NCBI RefSeq assembly: GCF_016921195.1
Contig: NZ_JAFGYF010000017.1
Location: forward strand, 1 to 56,905
DNA: 56,905 nt
Origin: Cellulosimicrobium cellulans
GTDB taxonomy: Bacteria > Actinomycetota > Actinomycetes > Actinomycetales > Cellulomonadaceae
Reading direction: 5' to 3'
Below the pieces are notes generated by a model. The model had not been told where the DNA came from and did not search any database. It saw nothing but the letters and a program-made list of their open reading frames with translations. Shown here one piece after another: positions 28,401-35,585 of this stretch; positions within the stretch are counted from its first letter, which is position 1; every line of letters begins with the position of its first letter. Both the position numbers and the translations under genes were made by a program.

Positions 28401-29660
28401 GGCCGGATCCAGCTCCGTCTGCGCAACACCGCCGACGGCGGCGACCTCGTGTTCACGCCCCACCACACCAACTGGGACGTGACCTACGGGCTCTACCTCG
28501 ACCTCGACGAGCCGGACTCGGCGGCGTCGCAGGAGCGCATCCTGCGCGCCAAGCAGGAGCTGCGCGACGCCGACCGCACCGTCGACAGCCTCACGAGCTT
28601 CGACGACAACAACTTCGAGAACGCGAAGAACCTCCAGCAGAGCGGGTCGTCGGTCGGGACGTTCTCGGGCCGCCAGTTCCGCCACGCGAACGGCACCGGC
28701 TGGTTCAGCTACGACCTGATGATCGACCCGGCGTCGACGTCGAACCACCTGGGTGTCACGCTCTACTCGGGCGACCAGGGCCGCGTGTTCGACGTGTACG
28801 TCAACGACGAGAAGCTGAAGACGATCACCACCGTCGCGAACGCCCCGACCAAGGACGAGCAGGGGTTCTACGTCGACACGACGCAGCTCCCCGCGAAGTA
28901 CCTCGAGATCGGGGAGGGCACGCGCTGGAAGGTCGACAGCGCGGGCGAGTACGTGCTCGACGAGGACGGTGAGCGCATCCCCGTGGTGACCGTGCGCTTC
29001 CAGGCGACGGGCGGCTGGGCCGGGGGAGTGTTCGGGGTGCGTGTCGACCGCGCCGCGACGTACGACACGACACCGGGGCTCGCCGCGCTCGCTTTCGACA
29101 CGGGGTCGCTCGCACCCGCGTTCGACCCGGCGGTGACGGACTACACGCTCACCGTGCCCGAGGGCACGACGAGCGTCGTGCTCGACGCCGACCCGCACGT
29201 GCCGAGCGGCCTCGTGCGCGTCGACGGCGTGCTGGTCGACGACACGCAGGGTCGGGTCGTGCCGCTCTCCGCGGACGGGAGCGCCCGGACCGTGGAGGTC
29301 GTCGGCGTCGCGCAGGACCACGTGACCGCGACGACGTACACGGTCCAGATCGTGCCCGGGACGGCGGCCGTCGTGCCGCTCGACGTCGAGGCGTCCTCGC
29401 GCTGCCTCGCCGGGAAGGCCTACGTGGCCGTGCGGGCGACGAACACGGGCGCCGTGCCGGCGGACGTCACCCTGACCACGCCGTTCGGGGAGAGGTCGTT
29501 CACGGCCGTCGCCCCGGGCGCGCGCGCGTACCAGTCGTTCGCGTCGCGCGCGACGTCGGTGCCCGAGGGTGTCGTCACCGTCAGCGGCACGGCGGTGGTC
29601 GACGGCATACCCGTCACCACGGCGTACGACGTCGCCGTCGACGCCCGCGCCTGCGCCTAG
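25482..29660 (+). CDS. Secreted GH127/GH146 beta-L-arabinofuranosidase (LamG, cadherin-like)
   Basis: A 1392-residue exported enzyme that should release beta-L-arabinofuranose. A signal peptide (to about 40, ending PSAVAA) is followed by a LamG/concanavalin-like domain (about 46-265) and an atrophied bacterial Ig domain (about 275-360). The DUF1680-type (alpha/alpha)6 catalytic domain (about 367-1005) follows. Family residues are present: ETCNEYNMLKLAREL (Glu and Cys, near 705) and the double-cysteine WCCTGTGMENF (near 772), which in the family supply the nucleophilic and zinc-binding cysteines. A linker, a cadherin-like beta-sandwich (LAALAFDTGSLAPAFDPAVT) and the shared C-terminal module end it. 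The start ATG follows GAGGAG. I cannot separate GH127 from GH146 by eye. Substrate by context: pectic or extensin-type arabinosides. Confidence 0.87.
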   Translation: MHPRPTDGVRRRPGGATRLAAVAAAAALALTTWAPSAVAADALPAPVLDLAFDGDVADSGALAHPVTLKGHDGSPPTGYSYVDGVDGRGQALRLAGSTYLDLGTSTALQPEDLTLSFWVEPSGRLSGEHVITWNKRAYNSDGWYLSSESDTVPLALSVGPASGQPYKVRVASSDRAAFFPADEWTHVVVTYDHATKDVAFYRNGEKVPSTVANAVGGDATGVLGSDPALPKTIGFNGPEYNGAYLKAALDDYRVYDAVAGLGDVVGLYEESGRTVDRDAIAQDDADALSLPERATVALVLPTTGSRGSTVTWRSSHPEVVATDGTVVRPAIGEDDAHVTLTATVRYLDGEPVTRDLEVVVPALVDETPLEDTALPSVLLSDDFLQNAAAKEHEYLLSLDSETFLYEFYKVGGLTPTTPAGYGGWERSNAVNFRGHAFGHYMSALAMSWSSTQDPATKDALFTEIEEAVGGLSRVQDAYAAAHPGSAGYVSAFRESILDQVQGTGTSDENVIVPWYNLHKVLAGLLDVAEYVDGPVGDQALAVATEFGLYVEGRVSKLPSTDVMLRTEYGGMNEALYELFDLTGDVRIKEAAEAFDEVAFFRQLAAGHDVLPGKHANTQIPKLLGALKRYRVFTQNPEYYDLLTPAEKDELPMYLAAAENFFDIVVRDHTYVTGANSQAEHFHAPGSLHEHAAEQGTARNAETAETCNEYNMLKLARELFKLSKDVRYADYYENAFINTILASQNPETGTTTYFNPMASGYHRVYNLPFTEFWCCTGTGMENFSKLGDSIYFTGQGSVWVNMFFSSTVEHAEQNLRLTQEANLPNEDTVTFRVDALEGGAVAEGATLRLRVPSWIAGDPGVEVNGAAVEPHVSRGYVVLPVAAGDVVRYTMPMAASVVDTPDNPYFVAFRYGPVVLSADLGEVPEPASQSTGILVRSSTRDADAQTTITAAGMGADEWKERITENLVRVEDDADGRIQLRLRNTADGGDLVFTPHHTNWDVTYGLYLDLDEPDSAASQERILRAKQELRDADRTVDSLTSFDDNNFENAKNLQQSGSSVGTFSGRQFRHANGTGWFSYDLMIDPASTSNHLGVTLYSGDQGRVFDVYVNDEKLKTITTVANAPTKDEQGFYVDTTQLPAKYLEIGEGTRWKVDSAGEYVLDEDGERIPVVTVRFQATGGWAGGVFGVRVDRAATYDTTPGLAALAFDTGSLAPAFDPAVTDYTLTVPEGTTSVVLDADPHVPSGLVRVDGVLVDDTQGRVVPLSADGSARTVEVVGVAQDHVTATTYTVQIVPGTAAVVPLDVEASSRCLAGKAYVAVRATNTGAVPADVTLTTPFGERSFTAVAPGARAYQSFASRATSVPEGVVTVSGTAVVDGIPVTTAYDVAVDARACA

Positions 29661-29765
29661 AACCGCAGTCCGCCGGGGGGAGCACCAGGGTTCGTCGAGG
29701 GAGTGCCGGGGCCGCGAGCCCTGGGCTCCCTCGGCGAACCGGGGCCCTCCCCGGCGGCGCCGGAG
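29661..29765. repeat. 21-bp-period repeat, inverted array (diverged)
   Basis: After the GH127/146 stop, copies such as AGTCCGCCGGGGGGAGCACC and TTCGTCGAGGGAGTGCCGGG face CGAGCCCTGGGCTCCCTCGG and a CGAACCGGGGCCCTCC copy in the opposite orientation. The array is less conserved than at 40531 but has the same period and layout. Confidence 0.5.
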
Positions 29766-29771
29766 GTCGAT

Positions 29772-29787
29772 ATCGGTCGAGACCGAT
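29772..29787 (+). promoter_or_regulatory. 16-bp palindrome before GH43 (29831)
   Basis: ATCGGTCGAGACCGAT has 7-bp perfect arms around GA and lies 43 nt before the start codon of the next gene. It differs from the TGTGAGCG-type operators and could be a site for another regulator. No second copy of this exact palindrome was noticed in the window. Confidence 0.35.
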
Positions 29788-29830
29788 CTCCGCACGATCC
29801 GAGCACGACCTCGACGAGGAGGAGAACGAG

Positions 29831-32725
29831 ATGAGCAGACAGGTGAGGACCGTGGTCGCCGCGGCGCTGGCGGGGGTGCTCGCGCTCGGCGCGAGCACGG
29901 CGTCCGCCGTGGTGCCGGGCGAGTCGGACGACGCACCGGGGGGAGCAGGCACGATCACCGGACTGACCACGACCGACCGCGGTGACGGGACGTACGGCGT
30001 GCCGCTGCTGCGCAGCGACGTCCCCGACATCTCGGTGGCGCGCGTGCCCGCCGCCGAGAGCGACGAGGGGCGCGACGTCTACTACATGATCAGCACGACG
30101 ATGCACCTCGCTCCGGGTGCGCCGATCATGAAGTCCTACGACCTGGTGAACTGGGAGATCGTCGGGTACGTCTACGACCGGCTCGGCGTGGGCGACGTGT
30201 CGTCGTTGCGCAACGGTCGGAACGGCTACGGCAACGGCCAGTGGGCGTCGTCGCTGCGCTACCACGACGGCACCTTCTACGTGGTGTTCAACACCAACGA
30301 CCTGGGCGGGTCCTACCTGTTCCGCACGGACGACGTCGAGCACGGCGCGTGGGAGCGCACGGCGCTCGGCCGGGGGTTCCACGACCCGTCGCTGTTCTTC
30401 GACGAGGCCGACGGCGGGACGCCGTACATCTTCTACGGCTCGGGCGCGACGAGCGCCGTCCGGCTGAACGACGACCTCACCGCGATCGAGGCGGACTTCC
30501 CGAACATCTTCCGTGCCGAGGACTACGCGGGCGAGCGGTTCATCGGCGGGCTGTTCGAGGGCGCCCAGGTGCACTACATCGACGGCGAGTACTACGTCGC
30601 GATCATCACGTGGCCCAGCGGCCAGAACCGGCAGGAGGTGCTCTTCCGCTCTCCGCACCTCCTGGGGCGCTACGAGACCGCCGACGGGTCGAACCCGTAC
30701 GAGGCGCGCAGCGCGCTGAACTCGGACGGCTTCGCCCAGGGCGGGCTCGTCGAGGTGCCCGACGGCGCGGGCGGCTACGAGTGGTGGGGGATGTTCTTCC
30801 GCGACACCTACCCGCTCGGCCGCATCCCCGCGCTCATCCCGGCGACGTGGGAGGACGGCTGGCCGACGTTCGGCGACGACGGCGTCGTCCGCGTCGGCGA
30901 CACGTTCGCCAAGCCGATCGTTCTCGACGAGGCGACCGAGCGACGCGAGCGGCTGAAGAGCATCGTCGCCTCCGACGACTTCGCGAACGACGCCGAGCAC
31001 CGCGCGTTCAGCGACACCGTCTGGGAGGTCCCGGAGCCTCCGACGTACGACGAGTCCCTGCTCGGCGTCGAGCTCGTCGCCAACCCCGGGTTCGAGGACG
31101 CGACGACCGCGCCCTGGGCCGCGCAGTTCGGGGCGACCCTGGCGCTCGACCGGAGCAGCCCGGCGTCGGGGGCGGCGGCGCTGCGCGTCAGCGGCCGGAC
31201 GCTCAACGGGTCGGGACCGAACCAGCAGCTCGGCGGGAAGATCCAGGCGGGCGTGACCTACGAGGTCTCGGCCCGGGTCCGGTACGCCACCGGGCCCGCG
31301 CAGGTCCGCTTCAACCTCGTCGGCGACTGGGGCGCGGGCGTGAAGACCCTGGCCTGGGCGGACGCGACCCCGGGGGAGTGGACCACGGTCAGCGGCACCT
31401 ACACGGTGCCGGCCGGCACGGACGTGAGCGCGTTCAAGCTCGCGGTCGAGACGCCGTGGGCGAACCCGCAGCCGCCGTCGTCGAGCGTCGAGTACCTGCT
31501 GGACGACGTGTCCGTGGTCGGCCGCGCGCCGGACGTCGAGACGCCCACGCTCGAGGAGGTGTCGTACAACGGCTCGGACCTCGACCTCGCCTGGCAGTGG
31601 AACCACGCACCGGACAACCGGTACTGGTCGCTCACCGAGCGCGAGGGCTGGCTGCGCCTGACCAACGGGCACGTGGTGACCGGCGAGGCGGAGTACACCA
31701 AGGCTCCCGGGCGTGACCTCACCTATCTCGAGGAGGCGCGCAACACGCTCGGTCAGCGCACGTTCGGGCCGACGGCCTCCGCGGAGACCCGCCTCGACGT
31801 GTCCGGCATGCGCGACGGCGACGTGGCCGGCCTCGCCGTCTACGGGCGCAGCTTCGCGTACGCGGGGATCCAGCAGGTCGACGGCGAGCGCACGCTGGGA
31901 CTCGTCACGCGGCTCCAGCCGTTCACGGACACGATCGACCGCGAGGCGGTCGAGTCGTTCGTCCCCGGCTCGCAGGTCCCGCTCGGCGAGCGCACGGACG
32001 TGCACCTCAAGGCGGACGCCGACTTCGCCTCGCCGGACGGCCAGCTCTGGGTGCAGTACTCCTACAGCCTCGACGGGCGCACGTGGCAGCCGCTCGGGCC
32101 GCGCCAGGGGCCGCTCGTCATGGACTGGAGCCTGTCCCACTTCATGGGCTACCGGTTCGGCCTCTTCTCCTACGCGAAGGAGCAGACCGGGGGGCACGTC
32201 GACTTCGACCACTTCCTCCTGAGCGACGTGCTCGACGCGGACGGCGGCGCCGACCGGACGGCGCTCGACGCCGTCGTCGCCGAGGCCGAGGGACTCGACC
32301 CGACGGGCTGGACGCCGGACTCCTGGGCCGCGGTCGAGCAGGCGCTCGCCTGGGCGCGGTCGACGACCGCGCCGTCGACCCAGAACCAGGCCGACGCCCC
32401 CGCACGGGCGCTCGCGCTCGCCGTCGCGTCGCTGGAGCCCGCCCCGACCCAGGGCGTCGCGTTCGCGGCGGAGGCGAGCCTTCGCGCGCTCGCCGGCAAG
32501 GACTACGTGGCCGTGCGCGTGGTGAACGAGGAGGACGTCCCGGTGGACGTCGTCGTGAGCACCCCGTACGGCAGCCGGACCTTCGCCGGCGTGGAGCCTG
32601 GCGCGAACGCGTACCAGGCGTTCGCGAGCCGGCTCGGCCAGGCCCCGGCCGGCGAGGCCACGGTCACCGTCACGCGCTCGACCGACGCGGTGACGACGAC
32701 CCGCGCGGTGTCGTACGGCCGCTGA
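29831..32725 (+). CDS. Secreted GH43 glycosidase with inserted CBM and FIVAR helix domain
   Basis: A 964-residue exported enzyme, probably a beta-xylosidase/alpha-L-arabinofuranosidase. A short signal peptide (to about 26) leads to a GH43 propeller (about 54-373): the Asp in SDVPDISVARVP, the Asp in GFHDPSLFFDE and the Glu in GGLFEGAQVHY fit the base, pKa-modulating and acid positions. A CBM4-9/CBM22-like domain (VELVANPGFEDATTAPWAAQ, about 413-563) is followed by a GH43-type C2 sandwich (about 570-800) and a FIVAR-like three-helix segment (about 807-867). The shared C-terminal module has lost both cysteines (LRALAGKDY; the end is SYGR), unlike the other seven copies. GAGGAGGAG precedes the ATG. 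Confidence 0.86.
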   Translation: MSRQVRTVVAAALAGVLALGASTASAVVPGESDDAPGGAGTITGLTTTDRGDGTYGVPLLRSDVPDISVARVPAAESDEGRDVYYMISTTMHLAPGAPIMKSYDLVNWEIVGYVYDRLGVGDVSSLRNGRNGYGNGQWASSLRYHDGTFYVVFNTNDLGGSYLFRTDDVEHGAWERTALGRGFHDPSLFFDEADGGTPYIFYGSGATSAVRLNDDLTAIEADFPNIFRAEDYAGERFIGGLFEGAQVHYIDGEYYVAIITWPSGQNRQEVLFRSPHLLGRYETADGSNPYEARSALNSDGFAQGGLVEVPDGAGGYEWWGMFFRDTYPLGRIPALIPATWEDGWPTFGDDGVVRVGDTFAKPIVLDEATERRERLKSIVASDDFANDAEHRAFSDTVWEVPEPPTYDESLLGVELVANPGFEDATTAPWAAQFGATLALDRSSPASGAAALRVSGRTLNGSGPNQQLGGKIQAGVTYEVSARVRYATGPAQVRFNLVGDWGAGVKTLAWADATPGEWTTVSGTYTVPAGTDVSAFKLAVETPWANPQPPSSSVEYLLDDVSVVGRAPDVETPTLEEVSYNGSDLDLAWQWNHAPDNRYWSLTEREGWLRLTNGHVVTGEAEYTKAPGRDLTYLEEARNTLGQRTFGPTASAETRLDVSGMRDGDVAGLAVYGRSFAYAGIQQVDGERTLGLVTRLQPFTDTIDREAVESFVPGSQVPLGERTDVHLKADADFASPDGQLWVQYSYSLDGRTWQPLGPRQGPLVMDWSLSHFMGYRFGLFSYAKEQTGGHVDFDHFLLSDVLDADGGADRTALDAVVAEAEGLDPTGWTPDSWAAVEQALAWARSTTAPSTQNQADAPARALALAVASLEPAPTQGVAFAAEASLRALAGKDYVAVRVVNEEDVPVDVVVSTPYGSRTFAGVEPGANAYQAFASRLGQAPAGEATVTVTRSTDAVTTTRAVSYGR

Positions 32726-32730
32726 CCGCG

Positions 32731-32845
32731 GCCGACCCGGTGGGCCGCCCCGGCTGCTCGCCGGGTCGGCACGAGAGGAGGGAGGACGCAGGACGACGGC
32801 GGGGGACCGCCGTCGGGCACGACCGTCCGCGCGAGGCGCGCGGAC
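32731..32845 (+). terminator. Two hairpins between GH43 genes
   Basis: GCCGACCCGG (32731-32740) pairs perfectly with 32761-32770. Further on, GTCCGCGCG (32825-32833) pairs with 32837-32845 across a 3-nt loop. The first follows the upstream stop by 5 nt and may terminate or process the message. The second sits about 28 nt before the next start codon, where it may limit translation. Confidence 0.45.
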
Positions 32846-32872
32846 GCGCACCACATCGATCGAGGAGGATCC

Positions 32873-35287
32873 ATGGACACGCACCACCGCAGACGACGTC
32901 GCCTGCGCGGCGCCGTCGCCGGAGCCGCGCTCGCGACGCTGCTCTCCGCGTCGCTGGCCGCGCTGCCGTCGTACGCCGCGGACGAGGAGCTGATCGTCAA
33001 CGGCGGCTTCGAGGACGGGACGACCGGCTGGTTCGTCAACAACGGCAACGCGACCGACAAGGCCGTGCTGTCGACGACCGACCAGGCGTTCTCGGGCGAG
33101 GCCGCCGTGCTCACCACCGAGCGCGCGACGACGGGCTCCGGCCCGATGCAGGACCTCAGCGGCAAGGTCCGCGCGGGTGAGACGTACGAGCTCACCGCGA
33201 AGATCCGCTACGACGCCGCCGCGGCCCCGGCCACCAAGCAGTTCTTCGCCACGATGCACTACGGCGGCGGGACGTACACCAACCTGGTGAGCGTCACCGC
33301 GACCAAGGGCCAGTGGGCGACGTTCGACGGCCGGTTCACGATCCCGGCCGACCAGAACGTCGGCACCGCGCGGCTGTTCTTCGAGACGCCGTGGACGAGC
33401 AACCCGTCCGCCGACCCGGCGACGCACCTCATGGACTTCGTGCTCGACGACGTCTCCGTCGTCGGCGCGGCCCCGCCCGGGCCGCCCTCGAAGACGATCG
33501 AGGTGCTCGGCAAGGTGCCCGGCGAGCACAACCCGCTCATCTCCCACAAGTTCGGGGCCGACGGGTTCGGGTTCGTCGAGGACGGGCGCGTGTACATGTA
33601 CATGACGAACGACACGCAGGGCTACGCCCCCGACCCGGTGACGGGCGTCTCGCCGCAGATCAACTACGGCAGCATCAACCAGATCACGCTCATCTCGTCC
33701 GAGGACCTCGTGAACTGGACGGACCACGGCGAGATCCAGGTCGCGGGGCCGCAGGGCGTCGCGCCGTTCACGAACAACTCGTGGGCGCCGGGCATGGCGA
33801 AGAAGACGGTCGACGGCGTCGACAAGTACTTCCTCTACTACGCCAACGGCGGCGGGTCGTCGAACGTCATCACGGGCGCGTCGCCGCTCGGGCCGTGGAC
33901 GAGCGAGCGCGACAGCACGCTCATCGACGGGCGCACCCCGGGCGCCGAGGCCGTGGCCTGGAAGTTCGACCCGGCGCCGCTCGTCACCGACGACGGCGCG
34001 TACCTCTACTTCGGCGGCGGCCCGGCGTCGACGTCGATGCCCGCGGCGGAGCGGTTCAACAACCCGAAGAACATCCGCGTCATCGAGCTCGGCGACGACA
34101 TGGTCTCGACGCAGGGCACGGCGGCCGTCGTGGACGCTCCGGTGGCGTTCGAGGCGGCGCAGGTCTTCGAGCGCGACGGCAAGTACTACCTGTCGTACTC
34201 GTCGCACTTCGGCGGCAACGACTTCGGCGGCAACCAGGCCACGCTCCCGGGGTACCCGGGCGGCGGGCAGATCGGCTACATGATCTCCGACGACCCGATG
34301 TCGTTCCCCAAGGAGACGTACGCCGGCGTGATGTTCCCGAACCAGTCGCAGTTCTTCGGCGCGGGCACGGGCGGCAACAACCACCAGTCGGTGTTCGAAC
34401 TCGACGGCAAGTACTACTTCACGTACCACGCACCGACGCTCAACAAGCGCATCAACGGCAGCACCACGCAGGGCTACCGCAGCCCGCACATCCAGGAGCT
34501 GACGTTCAACGCGGACGGCACGGTCCAGCAGGTCGTCGGCGACTACGCGGGCGTGGACCAGGTCAAGGACCTCGACCCGTTCCGGGTGATCGAGGCGGAG
34601 ACCTTCGCCTGGCAGCAGGGCCTGGCCACGGCGAAGGTCGACGGCGGCTCGGCGCAGTTCGGCACGCAGGCGCCGAACCTCGTCGTCCGCGACGTGGACG
34701 ACGGCGACTGGTCGGCGCTGTCCTCGGTCGACTTCGGCGACGGTGCCGCGAGCGTCACGGCGCGCGTGAAGCCGCTCGTCGAGGGCGCCACGGTCGAGGT
34801 GCGCCTGGACGACCGCGAGGGGGCCGTGGTCGGCACCCTCGACCTCGACACCCCCGTGGGCGAGTGGGCGGACGTGACCGCCGCCCTCGAGGGCGTGAGC
34901 GGCGTCCACGACGTGTACTTCACGTTCGTCGGCCCCGCGGGCGTCGACCTCGTCGAGGTGGACACGTGGGAGTTCGCGGCCGACGCCGCCGGCCCGGCCG
35001 TCGAGCTCGACGTGACCGCGTCCGCCCGCTGCCTCGCGGGCAAGGCGTACGTGGCGGTGCGCGCGACGAACCTGGGCGACGTCCCGGCCGACGTCACGCT
35101 CGCCACGCCGTTCGGCACGCGCGTCGCCGAGGACGTCGCGCCGGGCGCGAACGCCTACCAGTCGTTCGCGGCGCGGTCCGCGTCGCTCGCGGCCGGGTTC
35201 GCGAGCGCCACGGGCGCCGCGGTGCTCGACGGCACCGCGGTCGAGACCGCGCACGAGGCCGCCTACGGCGACCTCTCCTGCGGCTGA
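32873..35287 (+). CDS. Secreted GH43 arabinofuranosidase with CBM22-like and CBM6-like domains
   Basis: An 804-residue exported enzyme. A signal peptide (to about 36, ending LPSYAA) precedes an N-terminal CBM22/CBM4-9-like domain (ELIVNGGFEDGTTGWFVNNG, about 37-200). A GH43 propeller (about 205-565) follows, with HKFGADGFGF supplying the base Asp, KFDPAPLVTDDG the central Asp and VAFEAAQVFERDG the acid Glu. A CBM6-like domain (FRVIEAETFAWQQGLA, about 566-705) and the shared C-terminal module complete it. GH43 plus CBM6 is typical of arabinoxylan arabinofuranohydrolases of the XynD type, so arabinoxylan debranching is the most likely role. The ATG follows GAGGAGGA. Confidence 0.87.
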   Translation: MDTHHRRRRRLRGAVAGAALATLLSASLAALPSYAADEELIVNGGFEDGTTGWFVNNGNATDKAVLSTTDQAFSGEAAVLTTERATTGSGPMQDLSGKVRAGETYELTAKIRYDAAAAPATKQFFATMHYGGGTYTNLVSVTATKGQWATFDGRFTIPADQNVGTARLFFETPWTSNPSADPATHLMDFVLDDVSVVGAAPPGPPSKTIEVLGKVPGEHNPLISHKFGADGFGFVEDGRVYMYMTNDTQGYAPDPVTGVSPQINYGSINQITLISSEDLVNWTDHGEIQVAGPQGVAPFTNNSWAPGMAKKTVDGVDKYFLYYANGGGSSNVITGASPLGPWTSERDSTLIDGRTPGAEAVAWKFDPAPLVTDDGAYLYFGGGPASTSMPAAERFNNPKNIRVIELGDDMVSTQGTAAVVDAPVAFEAAQVFERDGKYYLSYSSHFGGNDFGGNQATLPGYPGGGQIGYMISDDPMSFPKETYAGVMFPNQSQFFGAGTGGNNHQSVFELDGKYYFTYHAPTLNKRINGSTTQGYRSPHIQELTFNADGTVQQVVGDYAGVDQVKDLDPFRVIEAETFAWQQGLATAKVDGGSAQFGTQAPNLVVRDVDDGDWSALSSVDFGDGAASVTARVKPLVEGATVEVRLDDREGAVVGTLDLDTPVGEWADVTAALEGVSGVHDVYFTFVGPAGVDLVEVDTWEFAADAAGPAVELDVTASARCLAGKAYVAVRATNLGDVPADVTLATPFGTRVAEDVAPGANAYQSFAARSASLAAGFASATGAAVLDGTAVETAHEAAYGDLSCG

Positions 35288-35314
35288 CGCTCCGCGACGA
35301 CCCGCACGGTGACC

Positions 35315-35355
35315 GACGGCGGCCCGCACCACACCCGGTGGTGCGGGCCGCCGTC
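35315..35355 (+). terminator. Perfect 18-bp hairpin
   Basis: GACGGCGGCCCGCACCAC (35315-35332) is fully complementary to 35338-35355 with an ACCCG loop, 28 nt after the GH43 stop. It is one of the strongest stems in the window and isolates the next gene, which has its own operators. Confidence 0.75.
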
Positions 35356-35469
35356 GACGTCCGGGCGACGTCGTCGGGCGACGGCCGGGGACGTGCGGCG
35401 GACCGTCCGCGGGCGCGCCGGGCCGCTGCTCCGCGGGGCCGCGGGAGGGCTCGTCGCAGTTCGACATCG

Positions 35470-35522
35470 TTGTCGGCACAGGAGGCCCTGGTCATGTTTG
35501 CGCTCACATGTTAGCGTTCACA
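35470..35522 (+). promoter_or_regulatory. Promoter and two abutting LacI-type operators before the double GH43
   Basis: TTGTCG (35470-35475, the same -35 hexamer as at GH51) is 17 nt from CATGTT (35493-35498). TGTTTGCGCTCACA (35495-35508) and TGTTAGCGTTCACA (35509-35522) are back-to-back operators with no gap, covering the -10 and the probable transcription start. The start codon is 63 nt downstream. Confidence 0.65.
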
Positions 35523-35585
35523 CGCGCGTCCGACGGCGGACCCGCGACCGGCGCCGACGCCGGGCACGACGACGAGGAGTCACCG

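Noticed and set aside
29657-35479. Very long minus-strand open frame (1940 codons), and similar ones at 25287-29936 and 35592-40715
   Set aside because: They lie antisense to well-supported signal-peptide-bearing GH127/146 and GH43 genes, are dominated by Arg/Val/Gly/Asp typical of out-of-frame high-GC reading, and show no domains.
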